Below, piece by piece: positions 52,865 through 61,732 of a DNA stretch of 64,000 nt; positions within the stretch are counted from its first letter, which is position 1; each line of letters begins with the position of its first letter. The stretch lies in NCBI GenBank assembly GCA_903859155.1, contig CAIOLO010000010.1, forward strand, positions 1 through 64,000, in the 5' to 3' direction. The notes under the pieces are model-generated. The model ran no database searches. It was not told the DNA's origin and worked only from the letters and a program-made list of their open reading frames with translations. A program made the position numbers and the translations under genes. This stretch comes from an uncultured beta proteobacterium (lineage in GTDB: Bacteria; Pseudomonadota; Gammaproteobacteria; Burkholderiales; SG8-39).

Positions 52865-54970
52865 TTATGCAGGCTGCCCGATCGGCAGGTTGATACGAAC
52901 CACCGTACCGCGTGGTAAATGGCCCTCGATCGCGATACGTCCGCGGTGCTCGTCGATGATTTTTTTGACAATCGCCAGACCCAGCCCCGTGCCTTTTGCC
53001 TTAGTGGTGACATAGGGCTCGAAGGCGCGCTTCAATATGGTGTCTGGCATACCCGCGCCATTGTCCGAAATGCTGAGAATCACGTCCCCGGTGGCACGCC
53101 CGGTGGAGACCTCAATGGTCGGATCGACACTGCCGGCGAGGGCATCCTGAGCATTCTGCAGCAGATTGTGTATTACCTGACGCAGTTGATTGCGATCGCC
53201 CTGGATAGCGGCCAGGTCCGGTGCAAGTCGGATTTCCATTCGAGTGGAGGATTGCTCGTACAGGGCGAGAACATCGCTGACCAGCGCGTTGAGGTCCACG
53301 GCCTCGAGCTTGGGGTTGGGCAGGCGCGCATAATTCCTGAACTCATCCACCATGCTTTTCAACGCAGCAACCTGAGTAACGATAGTCTGCGTGGATTTCG
53401 CCAGGGTCTGCGCGTCCTCAGCCGAAAGCCGGGGCGAGAGTTTTGCCTCAAGCCGCTCGGCAGACAACTGTATGGGCGTCAGCGGGTTCTTGATTTCATG
53501 GGCTACGCGACGGGCCACCTCGGCCCACGCGGTGGCGCGCTGAGCCGCAATCAGTTGGGTAATTTCATCGAACACCACAATGTAGCCACCGCCTGGGAGT
53601 ACCGACCCCCTTATCAGCAGTGTTGCCGAATGCCCGGCCAGTTCGAACTCGCGTTGCCAACCCGCATCGCCGTGGCTCGCGAACTCCTCACAAATCGCCG
53701 CACCGAACTCGGCAAGCTGGGGCCAGGCAGTGACCGCGCGTCCGAACAGGTTTCCGGTGTCCGCTCGCAAGATTCCCCCCGCGCTCGGGTTGGCGATATG
53801 CAATGCAAATGCGGCATCAAAAACCATGACGCCCGCGGATAGATTCGCCAGCACGCTGGAGAGGTGGGCGTTAGCCAGTTCCAATTCCGAGCGGTGTATT
53901 TCGGCGGCTTTGCGCGCGTCGCCCAGTTGCTCTGTCATGCTGTTAAATGAATGCGTGAGAAGGCCGAGTTCGTCCTGGCTGGTCACCGGGGCGCGCCGGG
54001 AAAAATCACCGCTAGCGACTGCCTGAGTACTTTCGGCGAGCACCTCCAACGGCTGCGCAAGCCTTCGCGACAGCAGAAAAGCCAGAGCGATTGCCGAGAG
54101 CAGTGCGAGCAACAACACCAGCGTCAATGTCAGCAGGTAAATGTCCTTCAGGCTTTCCCGCGACAGAGACAGCTCCCGGTACGCATTAAATGCAGTCCGA
54201 ACGTTTTCCGTGGCATCGATCAGGTGCTGCGGAACCAAATGGGTAAGCTGCAGGAACCGCTGCGGCGCGGCGTCGATGGCGGTGGGGCCTGCACCATTCA
54301 CCGGCACAATGACACGCATCAACAGTCCTTTTTCTCCGGCTTCGACTGCGGCGTATTGCTTGTTCTGGCGCACCTGCGACAGCAATATCGGCGCCGGAGG
54401 CAAGGGTTTCGTGGCTAAATTGCGATCGCTGGCGCTGGCAACGAATTTACCCTCGTCGGTGACCAGCACGACACCGTCGACGCCTACCTGTTCCCGCATG
54501 CGCATGATCACCTGCGCTTGAAGCTGCTCCGGCATTTCCGCGAGATCCGCACTCATCAATCCTGCCTTGACCTTCAGATCCACCAGCATCAGATCCAGGA
54601 CGGTGCTGCCGAGCTTTAGCCCACCCTCCAGCGCGCGATCCACGCGCACGTCAAACCAGGATTCGATGCTCTTGCCAAGAAATTGCACCGACACCGTGTA
54701 GACCAGCGCCCCGGGAAGCACTGCTACCACCGAAAACATCACCAGCAGACGAAAAGTCAGCAACGAGCCGAACACCTTTCGTCGCCGCTGTCCGGCGAGA
54801 ACAAACAACTGGTACACCAGCAAGACCGCGAGTCCGACGGCCAGACCGGAATTGAGCGCAATCAGCAGCGGGTAATACTCGCTGAACAGCGCGGTATTGG
54901 CGCTGGCTGCGGCCAACAAAAAGAGCAGAATTGCCCCTAATGTGATGCTTCCAATCAGAACATATTTCAT
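52865..54970 (-). CDS. ntrY: NtrY-like membrane sensor kinase
   Basis: A 701-residue histidine kinase. The N-terminus has about three membrane helices (IGSITLGAILLFLLAAASA, LLIALNSGLAVGLAVLLVYQL, LVMFSVVAVLPGALVYTV), a periplasmic sensor part, another helix (LLALLSAIALAFLLSRRLAQPL) with HAMP, a PAS domain (LSSVLANLSAGVMVFDAAFALHIANPSAGGIL), the H-box RVAHEIKNPLTPIQLSAERLEAKL, and the ATPase boxes (HNLLQNAQDAL, DNGAGMP, GTGLGLAIVKKI). It is the expected partner of NtrX, 11 bases downstream. NtrYX senses redox or nitrogen status in other proteobacteria. Confidence 0.94.
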   Translation of the reverse strand: MKYVLIGSITLGAILLFLLAAASANTALFSEYYPLLIALNSGLAVGLAVLLVYQLFVLAGQRRRKVFGSLLTFRLLVMFSVVAVLPGALVYTVSVQFLGKSIESWFDVRVDRALEGGLKLGSTVLDLMLVDLKVKAGLMSADLAEMPEQLQAQVIMRMREQVGVDGVVLVTDEGKFVASASDRNLATKPLPPAPILLSQVRQNKQYAAVEAGEKGLLMRVIVPVNGAGPTAIDAAPQRFLQLTHLVPQHLIDATENVRTAFNAYRELSLSRESLKDIYLLTLTLVLLLALLSAIALAFLLSRRLAQPLEVLAESTQAVASGDFSRRAPVTSQDELGLLTHSFNSMTEQLGDARKAAEIHRSELELANAHLSSVLANLSAGVMVFDAAFALHIANPSAGGILRADTGNLFGRAVTAWPQLAEFGAAICEEFASHGDAGWQREFELAGHSATLLIRGSVLPGGGYIVVFDEITQLIAAQRATAWAEVARRVAHEIKNPLTPIQLSAERLEAKLSPRLSAEDAQTLAKSTQTIVTQVAALKSMVDEFRNYARLPNPKLEAVDLNALVSDVLALYEQSSTRMEIRLAPDLAAIQGDRNQLRQVIHNLLQNAQDALAGSVDPTIEVSTGRATGDVILSISDNGAGMPDTILKRAFEPYVTTKAKGTGLGLAIVKKIIDEHRGRIAIEGHLPRGTVVRINLPIGQPA

Positions 54971-55542
54971 CGCGGCTGATGCTCCGCTGCATACGAAAAC
55001 GGCATCCGCTTCCAGGGTGAGGCAAGGCTCAAATCGCGATCCGTAATCGCCGAAAGCTGGAACGGCCTTGGAAGCTGAGTCGTATCCAGGCGCATGCGCA
55101 CCGCGGCAACATACGAGGTATCCGGCTGAATCTTGTCCCGCTCAAGCACCAGCCAGGAGCGAATCCGCTTCATGGTATTGATCGCGTCCGCGAAGGAGGA
55201 AAAATTCCGATGCAAGGACCCCGTGGACAACCGGTACTGGTGCAATAACTGGTTATAAGACAGGCGCATGTCGATGCGCGCGCTGGCGGTCTTCTCGTCA
55301 AGCCAGTACCAGCGCGGCCTGACAAGCTCAAACTCAACCGCAAAGAAAAGGGCCACGCCGCCGTTGAGAGCTTCCTGCAGCCGGGTGGTCAGGTCAAACT
55401 CGAAATCCGCGTTAAGGACATGCCCTTCTTCGATGGCTTCAAGACCGAATTGCCTGACCTCGATCACCTGAGCATAGACCTGCAGCGACATCACTGCGCT
55501 TATCAGTATTGCTTGCAACAGGTGCAAGGGCCTCATTGGCAC
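54967..55542 (-). CDS. DUF4390 protein
   Basis: A 191-residue exported protein of unknown function (signal peptide LHLLQAILISAVMSLQVYAQ). The beta-rich mature part (GHVLNADFEFDLTTRLQEALNGGVALFFAVEFELVRPRWYWLDEKTASARIDMRLSYNQLLHQYRLSTG) is the DUF4390 family, which in betaproteobacteria is always near rsmB and ntrY. Its stop overlaps the ntrY start (ATGA) and its start overlaps the rsmB end by 10 bases. It may deliver a periplasmic signal to NtrY; this is inference from position. Confidence 0.85.
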   Translation of the reverse strand: MPMRPLHLLQAILISAVMSLQVYAQVIEVRQFGLEAIEEGHVLNADFEFDLTTRLQEALNGGVALFFAVEFELVRPRWYWLDEKTASARIDMRLSYNQLLHQYRLSTGSLHRNFSSFADAINTMKRIRSWLVLERDKIQPDTSYVAAVRMRLDTTQLPRPFQLSAITDRDLSLASPWKRMPFSYAAEHQPR

Positions 55543-56867
55543 TTATGCAATAGGGCGTAAAAAAAACCGTCGCTGATGGATCCGGGCAGAATTTGGCCTT
55601 CCTCGACCGCCGGCAAAGGCGACAACTCCGCATCGAGATGCCGGCCGAGAAATTCCTTTATCTGCATAGCATTTTCCACGGGGAATACCGAGCAGCTGGT
55701 GTACAGCAATTTACCATCGCGCCGCACAAGAGGCCAAAGCGCTTCCAGCAGACGGGCCTGAGTTCGTGCAAAGGAGCTCAGGTCGGCTTCGCGCCGCAGC
55801 CAGCGGATATCTGGGTGGCGGCGCACCACACCCGAGGCGGTGCACGGCGCGTCGATCAGGATGCGGTCGAATTGCGTTCCGACGGGAATGAAACCGTCCG
55901 GATGAAGGCTATCACCCACACACACGTTTGCGACCAGGCTTAACCGTGCGAGATTGTCCTTGATGCGCCGCACCCGTTCCTCCGAAATATCCACAGCGGT
56001 CACTGCGCAATCTGCAATTTCGAGAATATGCCCGGTTTTTCCACCCGGCGCGGCACACGCATCGAGTACCGACATGCCCGCCTGCACGCCGAGCAGGATC
56101 GCAGCATGTTGCGCACCCGCGTCCTGCACCGATACATCTCCGTCCGCAAAACCAGGGATGGTTGCCACCGGCCTGGGCCGTTCCAACATCACAGCGCTCC
56201 CTCCAAGAGGCTGCGCTGTGATACCCGCTTCACCGAGCTTTTTCAGGTAATCTGAAACAGTGATGCGCCTGCAATTGACACGCAAGGTCATGGGTGGATG
56301 GACATTTGCCGCTGCCAGAATCTGGCTCCATTGCCCAGGGTATGCGGTCTTGAGTGCATCGATCCACCATTGAGGGTGCGCGTATCGGCCAATCTCACTG
56401 GCGTCGATCCGTGCATTCAACTCGACGGCCTTACGCTGGTAGCTGCGCAGCACCGCATTGACCAGACCGCGCGCACGCGGTTGTCCCAGCAAGGTGGCAG
56501 CTTCCACCGCCTGATGAACCACCGTATGGGCTGTTTCGGGTCGGGCAATCAGTTCGGCGACGGCCACCAGCAGAAGTCCCTTCAGCGCTGCATCCTGAAC
56601 AGGTTTGTCGAGCAAAAGCGCCACAATCACATCGACCCGACCCCAGCCACGCAAAGTGTTGTAGCTAAGATCCTGGGCCGCCGCTCGCAAGGATGTGCTG
56701 CGCGCCTTGACGAAACGTAACGCCTTATTCAGGCTGGCGCCATCCAAGACCTGACAAACCACCTGCGCCGCGAGCACCATAGACTCGGCCAGTGCATGGG
56801 AAGTCTTGAGAGCCTCGGCAGGCGTTTCGCGCATTCTGACCTGATCACTCGCTAGTAAATCGCTCAT
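55533..56867 (-). CDS. rsmB: 16S rRNA m5C967 methyltransferase
   Basis: A 444-residue enzyme with an N-terminal NusB-like RNA-binding domain (AAQVVCQVLDGASLNKALR onwards) and a C-terminal SAM-dependent core: motif I VLDACAAPGGKTGHILEIA (near residue 265), motif IV RILIDAPCTASGVVRRHPDIRW, and the catalytic Cys in LLYTSCSVFPVENAMQ. It methylates C967 of 16S rRNA. The start overlaps the fmt stop by four bases (ATGA). Confidence 0.96.
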   Translation of the reverse strand: MSDLLASDQVRMRETPAEALKTSHALAESMVLAAQVVCQVLDGASLNKALRFVKARSTSLRAAAQDLSYNTLRGWGRVDVIVALLLDKPVQDAALKGLLLVAVAELIARPETAHTVVHQAVEAATLLGQPRARGLVNAVLRSYQRKAVELNARIDASEIGRYAHPQWWIDALKTAYPGQWSQILAAANVHPPMTLRVNCRRITVSDYLKKLGEAGITAQPLGGSAVMLERPRPVATIPGFADGDVSVQDAGAQHAAILLGVQAGMSVLDACAAPGGKTGHILEIADCAVTAVDISEERVRRIKDNLARLSLVANVCVGDSLHPDGFIPVGTQFDRILIDAPCTASGVVRRHPDIRWLRREADLSSFARTQARLLEALWPLVRRDGKLLYTSCSVFPVENAMQIKEFLGRHLDAELSPLPAVEEGQILPGSISDGFFYALLHKCQ

Positions 56868-57793
56868 GACACGAAGAATTCGCCGGGCACAACCGGGAAG
56901 CCGCGTAAGAATTCAACGGCCGGGAGCCGTTTCCCGCCGGGCTTCTGCAATTGTTCAAGCAAAAGCACGCCGCTGCCACAGGAAACCAACAAGCCATCGG
57001 CATCGGCTTGAAGGATTTCGCCACCTTTGCCGGCTGAAGCGGGTGCCAATTTTGCCTGCCAAATTTTTATCTCGGTTTCGTGCAAATTGGTGGTCGCACC
57101 CGGGCTGGGATTGAATGCCCTGATCTGGCGCCAGATATGCGCGGCTCCGCGCGCCCAATCAATGCGCGCTTCGGATTTGGCGATTTTTGGGGCGTATTGA
57201 ACGTTGTCGGCCGATTGCGGGGTCGATCTGATTGATCCCTGTTCAAAACGACCTAGAGCTTCAATAACCAGCCTCGCCCCCATTTCAGCCAGCCTGTCAT
57301 GCAGCGTTTGCGCAGTATCGGTGTTATCAATGGGCGTCTCCTCTACCTGGATGAGAGGGCCTGTATCCAGACCTGCCTCCATGCGCATAATCGAAATTCC
57401 CGTTTTTGAATCGCCCGCGAGCAACGCCCGCTGGATAGGTGCGGCGCCACGCCATCTGGGCAAAATCGAGGCGTGGATATTGATTGCACCCAGCGGCGGG
57501 ATATTCAGCACCGCCTGAGGCAGGATAAGCCCATAGGCAGCCACGATCATGATATCCGCGCCAGATTCAGTCAAAGGGCGGTGTTCTGCGACATCTCGCA
57601 GAGATCTGGGTTGGTGGAGAGCAAGGCCATGGTGCATTGCCAATTGCTTGACCGCAGAAGGGATCGTTCGCATTCCACGCCCGGACGGGCGGTCCGGCTG
57701 CGTCAGCACCAACACCACCTCATGCCGGCTTGCAAGCAAAGCCGCGAGCGCGAGGGCGGCAAATTCGGGTGTGCCGGCAAAGATAATTCTCAT
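56864..57793 (-). CDS. fmt: Methionyl-tRNA formyltransferase
   Basis: A 309-residue enzyme that formylates initiator Met-tRNA with 10-formyl-THF. Hallmarks are MRIIFAGTPEFAALALAALL, the active-site block INIHASILPRWRGAAPIQRALLAGD (Asn-His), and SIMRMEAGLDTGPLIQ. The C-terminal OB-like part is complete. def lies 71 bases upstream in the same direction. Confidence 0.97.
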   Translation of the reverse strand: MRIIFAGTPEFAALALAALLASRHEVVLVLTQPDRPSGRGMRTIPSAVKQLAMHHGLALHQPRSLRDVAEHRPLTESGADIMIVAAYGLILPQAVLNIPPLGAINIHASILPRWRGAAPIQRALLAGDSKTGISIMRMEAGLDTGPLIQVEETPIDNTDTAQTLHDRLAEMGARLVIEALGRFEQGSIRSTPQSADNVQYAPKIAKSEARIDWARGAAHIWRQIRAFNPSPGATTNLHETEIKIWQAKLAPASAGKGGEILQADADGLLVSCGSGVLLLEQLQKPGGKRLPAVEFLRGFPVVPGEFFVS

Positions 57794-57864
57794 ATAACAT
57801 ACCGATCACACGGATTAACAGTTAGCACCTACCAACTCGTGCTAAAAGGGTTATGGCGCCGCTA

Positions 57865-58368
57865 TTATGCGCGTTTCTTCTGTTGTTTCAGTAGCTTGGC
57901 AATAATTCGCGTACGTTTCAAACGTGACAGATAATCAACAAACACTTTGCCTTCAAGGTGATCCATCTCATGCTGAACACAAACCGCAAGTAACCCCTCA
58001 GCATCCAGGCTAAATGCCTTGCCCTGCCCATCAAGAGCGCGCACGGTGATTCGTTGCGCGCGCTCAATCGGTTCATAAATATCAGGAACAGAAAGGCATC
58101 CCTCGTCGATATTCTGGATACCCTCGCGTCCGCTGATCTCCGGGTTTATCAGAACGATGGGTTGGTCACGGGTCTCAGAGACGTCGATCACAATAATTTG
58201 CTTATGAACATCGACCTGCGTGGCGGCTAATCCAATCCCAGGCGCCGCATACATAGTCTCGGTCATGTCGGCGACCAACGTGCGAATGGCAGCGTCTATG
58301 TTCCCGACCGGGGAGGCCTTCTTGTAAAGCCGGGTATCGGGATAAAGTAGAATAGGCAACCGAGCCAT
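57865..58368 (-). CDS. def: Peptide deformylase
   Basis: A 167-residue metalloenzyme that removes the formyl group from new proteins. The three motifs are [18 protein letters not shown] and [17 protein letters not shown]. All metal ligands (Cys and two His) are present, so it is a type I enzyme. It is the first gene of the def-fmt-rsmB-DUF4390-ntrYX run and is divergent from the LysM gene. Confidence 0.97.
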   Translation of the reverse strand: MARLPILLYPDTRLYKKASPVGNIDAAIRTLVADMTETMYAAPGIGLAATQVDVHKQIIVIDVSETRDQPIVLINPEISGREGIQNIDEGCLSVPDIYEPIERAQRITVRALDGQGKAFSLDAEGLLAVCVQHEMDHLEGKVFVDYLSRLKRTRIIAKLLKQQKKRA

Positions 58369-58418
58369 AAAAACTTGCTAATTGAACTAATTAGATGCAG
58401 AATTTAATGCGGACTATA

Positions 58419-58437
58419 AAAAGCGCGTTACGCTTTT
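58419..58437. repeat. Small hairpin in the def/LysM divergent region
   Basis: AAAAGCG-CGTTA-CGCTTTT, a perfect 7-base stem with a 5-base loop, lies in the 109-base divergent region, 41 bases before the LysM start. It may be an operator or part of the 5' leader. Function unknown. Confidence 0.35.
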
Positions 58438-58477
58438 GCCGCCGGGTCCGGAGCACTTAAATCTATTCGAGGTTGCT

Positions 58478-59521
58478 ATGGATAAGTCTATCACAGGGAT
58501 GCTGCTTGCCCTTTGTTTAGCGGTGGGTCAGGCGGTCGCGCAGGGCAATATCAGCCTGAAGGAGGACGCGCCGGACCGGTATGTCGTCGAAAAAGGTGAC
58601 ACGCTCTGGAACATCGCCTCAAAGTTTCTAAAGGAGCCCTGGCGCTGGTCGGAAATTTGGAAGCTAAACCAGGAGCAGATTAAGAACCCCAACAGGATCT
58701 TTCCGGGCAACGTTCTTGTGCTTGACCGGAATCGCAGCAATCCTAGCCTGACGCTGGCAACTACGGTCAAGATTTCCCCACAGGTGCGCAGCGAACCGCT
58801 CGCCGAGGAAGCGATTCCGGCCATACGCCCGAGTTCTATTGAGCCGTTTCTTTCTCATCCCCTGGTTATCGAGCAGGATGGTCTCGATAAGGCGCCACGC
58901 ATCGTCGCAACGGAAGAAAGCCGAGTACACATTGGACCGGGCGGGGTTGCCTACGTCGCCGGTGTGGACAACTCCAAGGAATTGAATTGGCAGATTTTCA
59001 GACCAGGCAAGCCACTGGTTGACCCGGATACACAACGGACTCTCGGATACGAAGCCATTTTTCTAGGCACGGGAAGAATGACTCGCAGCGGAGATCCAGC
59101 GACGATGCAAGTCGTTACCGCAGCTCAGGAAATTGGCAAAGGTGACCGGCTGATCGCGAGCGGCAAAGCCTCAGTGAACCAATACCTTCCTCACGCCCCG
59201 AAAGGTATGATGCAAGCGAAGGTCATCTCGCTATATGGTGCCCTGGCCACCAGCGAAGGCGGCCCCAATTCCATTGTGGCCCTCAACAAAGGGACCAAAG
59301 ACGGGATTGAGAACGGTCATGTTCTGGCGCTCTACCGGGCCGGTGCGTCCGCAGTTGATCCAGCCTCCACCCTGTCCAGGGATACCGCCCCCACTATCAA
59401 ACTTCCCGACGAGCGCTATGGCCTGGTGCTTATTTTTCGGACTTTTGACTCGGTTTCATACGCCCTTGTAATGGAAAGCTCCCGGCCGGTAGCGCCTGCG
59501 GATCTATTGCGCACGCCCTAG
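58478..59521 (+). CDS. LysM peptidoglycan-binding protein
   Basis: A 347-residue exported protein. The signal peptide is MDKSITGMLLALCLAVGQAVAQ, followed by a LysM domain (YVVEKGDTLWNIASKFLKEPWRWSEIWKLNQEQIKNPNRIFPGNVLVLD, residues 36-84). The remaining 260 residues form the conserved but unnamed partner region of this betaproteobacterial family. The start at 58478 follows GAGG with suitable spacing; the track start adds 14 unlike residues. Genes of this type regularly sit between def and dprA. A cell-wall role is likely. Confidence 0.9.
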   Translation: MDKSITGMLLALCLAVGQAVAQGNISLKEDAPDRYVVEKGDTLWNIASKFLKEPWRWSEIWKLNQEQIKNPNRIFPGNVLVLDRNRSNPSLTLATTVKISPQVRSEPLAEEAIPAIRPSSIEPFLSHPLVIEQDGLDKAPRIVATEESRVHIGPGGVAYVAGVDNSKELNWQIFRPGKPLVDPDTQRTLGYEAIFLGTGRMTRSGDPATMQVVTAAQEIGKGDRLIASGKASVNQYLPHAPKGMMQAKVISLYGALATSEGGPNSIVALNKGTKDGIENGHVLALYRAGASAVDPASTLSRDTAPTIKLPDERYGLVLIFRTFDSVSYALVMESSRPVAPADLLRTP

Positions 59522-59554
59522 TCAGCAACCGCAGATTGCGTTCAACGCAATAAC

Positions 59555-59609
59555 GAGGCCCTGCCTTCAAAGCAGGGCTCTACAACGGGAACCTTCGTTG
59601 TAGAGCCTC
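59555..59609. repeat. Three-way-junction palindromic element
   Basis: An outer GAGGC (59555-59559) pairs with GCCTC (59605-59609). Inside are two hairpins: GCCCTGC-N7-GCAGGGC (59558-59578) and CTCTACAACG-N8-CGTTGTAGAG (59578-59605). The hairpins share edge bases, so the outer stem competes slightly with them. This is the main content of the 293-base gap between the LysM gene and dprA. No T-run follows. The form resembles a REP/MITE-type dispersed element; copies elsewhere would be needed to confirm. Confidence 0.55.
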
Positions 59610-59814
59610 GCCCGAGAACACGCGCGGAGTGCCTTTTCTGGCCGTTTTTTAAAAGTATTACGTTAGTCCCGACCCCGATCTTCGTCTATCCCGCCTGCAT
59701 TCAATCACTGCACCTCAAGGCCAGCGAATTGAGGAACGTTTCGCGATAAAACCTGTCGCTAGCTTTCCTCAGCGCGGCAGAAATTCTCTACGAACCAGAA
59801 TTCATGCCATCCGA

Positions 59815-60930
59815 ATGCAGCTATGGCGCGTTAAGCATTTCATGCAGATTGCTTCCGATACCGCTGACTGGATCAGCCTTGGGTTGGTCACAGAACTGAG
59901 ACCTGCTGCATTGCGTGGCCTGCTCGTCGCCTTTGGTCTCCCTGCAAACATCCTGTCGGCCAACCGAGGTCAACTTGCGCGACATGTCGCCGACGAGGTG
60001 GCCGAAAAGATCCTCTCGCCCGGCCGCGAACGTCAGATTGAAAATGCGCTTGATTGGCTTTCGCAAGACGGTCATGCGCTTGCTACTCTCGCCGATGCAC
60101 ATTACCCGCAGCTTCTACTCCAAATACCTGATCCCCCGCCCATGCTCTATGTCTTGGGCGATGCAAACCACCTGAACCGGCCTGCCCTCGCGATTGTGGG
60201 CAGCCGCAACGCAACGCCACAAGGCATAGCCAATGCCCGCAGTTTTGCCAGGGCTGCCTCCGATGCGGGCCTGATTGTCGTCAGCGGGCTCGCTTTGGGA
60301 ATTGATACCGCAGCGCATGAAGGCGCGCTCGATGGCTCGGGCACCACGGTCGCGGTGCTTGGCTGTGGCGTGGACATAGTTTATCCGCGCTCAAACGCAG
60401 CGCTTGCCAGGAAAATCGAAACGCGGGGAACGATCATTTCCGAATTCGCGCTGGGCATGCCACCGCTTACCGCCAATTTCCCCCGCAGAAACCGCATCAT
60501 CAGCGGACTATCCCAAGGTTGCCTTGTCGTCGAAGCAACACTGCCTTCGGGCTCGCTGATTACCGCAAGACTGGCCGCGGAACAGGGCAGGGAGGTTTTT
60601 GCGATCCCGGGTTCAATACATTCTCCGTTCGCTCGAGGTTGCCACGCCCTTATCAGGCAAGGCGCCAAACTGGTGGAAACCGCAGAAGATGTCTTGCAGG
60701 AACTACATTTGAGCGTAAGCAGGCCTGACCCCAAGATACTGCAGTCTGATAACGCTCTGCTACAATATATTGGGTATGATTCCTGCGGCCTTGATACGCT
60801 GATCCAGCGCAGCGGCTTGACGACAGGGGAGGTATCGGAGATGCTATTGACACTGGAACTCGCGCAAAAGGTGGGCCGCCTGCCGGGCGGGTTGTACCAA
60901 CGAATAGATCAGAGAGCCAAATCTGATTGA
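59815..60930 (+). CDS. dprA: DNA-processing protein A
   Basis: A 371-residue protein that loads RecA onto incoming single-stranded DNA during natural transformation. The Rossmann-like core has the family motifs LAIVGSRNATPQGIANARSFARAASDAGLIVVSGLALGIDTAAHEGAL, VAVLGCGVDIVYPRSNAALARKI, FPRRNRIISGLSQGCLVVEA and GREVFAIPGSIHSPFARGCHALIRQGAKLV. The C-terminal winged-helix part (GYDSCGLDTLIQRSGLTTGEVSEMLLTLELAQKVGRLPGGLY) is complete. ATG 59815 is the longest start; ATG 59842 is possible. Confidence 0.95.
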   Translation: MQLWRVKHFMQIASDTADWISLGLVTELRPAALRGLLVAFGLPANILSANRGQLARHVADEVAEKILSPGRERQIENALDWLSQDGHALATLADAHYPQLLLQIPDPPPMLYVLGDANHLNRPALAIVGSRNATPQGIANARSFARAASDAGLIVVSGLALGIDTAAHEGALDGSGTTVAVLGCGVDIVYPRSNAALARKIETRGTIISEFALGMPPLTANFPRRNRIISGLSQGCLVVEATLPSGSLITARLAAEQGREVFAIPGSIHSPFARGCHALIRQGAKLVETAEDVLQELHLSVSRPDPKILQSDNALLQYIGYDSCGLDTLIQRSGLTTGEVSEMLLTLELAQKVGRLPGGLYQRIDQRAKSD

Positions 60931-61020
60931 TAGAACCGGCTCGTCAACCAGTGGCGCAGTGAGTGCTGTACCTGAACCGGCCCGAAGCTTCCTAACCTGC
61001 GTCACGTCAGGTGGTAATCC

Positions 61021-61479
61021 ATGATCGAAGTCCTTGTCTACCTGTTCGAAAACTACTACCCGTCCGATAGCTATCCGGACCACGACACGCTGACGCGCAA
61101 GCTGCATGCAGCAGGATTCGAAAACGACGACATCAGTGAGGCACTGGACTGGCTGAACGGACTTGCCCGGTGGAAGGCCAGTCGTCTACCTGAGGCGCTT
61201 GAAGATAGTTCTTCACACCGCGTCTATGCCACAAACGAATTGGAAAAGCTTTCCGCCGAAGCACGAGGATTCCTGGTGTTCCTGGAAAGTGCGCGGGTAC
61301 TTTCTCCGCTTTTGCGTGAATTGATTATCGAGCGCGCCATGGCGATCGACGCAGAATTGGTTGGTCTGGACAAACTCAAGATCATCGTCCTCATCGTACT
61401 GTGGACTCACCGTGGCAATGTCGATGCACTCATCCTTGACGAACTACTGCCCGACGGCGAAAAGCGGCAAATGCATTAG
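61021..61479 (+). CDS. smg: Smg family protein (DUF494)
   Basis: A 152-residue cytoplasmic protein, standard Smg: MIEVLVYLFENYYPSDSYPDHDTLTRKLHAAGFENDDISEALDWLNGL, ending in LIVLWTHRGNVDALILDELLPDG. Its molecular role is unknown, but it is regularly found between dprA and a type IA topoisomerase gene, as here. Confidence 0.95.
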   Translation: MIEVLVYLFENYYPSDSYPDHDTLTRKLHAAGFENDDISEALDWLNGLARWKASRLPEALEDSSSHRVYATNELEKLSAEARGFLVFLESARVLSPLLRELIIERAMAIDAELVGLDKLKIIVLIVLWTHRGNVDALILDELLPDGEKRQMH

Positions 61480-61732
61480 CTGGCCGCTCATCCCAAGCGC
61501 AAATCCACCATTGCGCGCCATCCCGTTAAATCGCCAGGAAATATGCACCGGCTAGCTGGTTCTATCTCGCTTCTTGCTTAGCATCGCGGGTTGCACGTAT
61601 GATTGCCCGCTTTCCGGCGCTGCCGTATCGCTACCATAGCCGGCATGTATTCAGTCGCCGGGCGGTCGCATCGACGCAATACCCGACCCTCGCGAAGCAT
61701 GTACCGGGCAAAGCAAATATAGGAATCAACTC

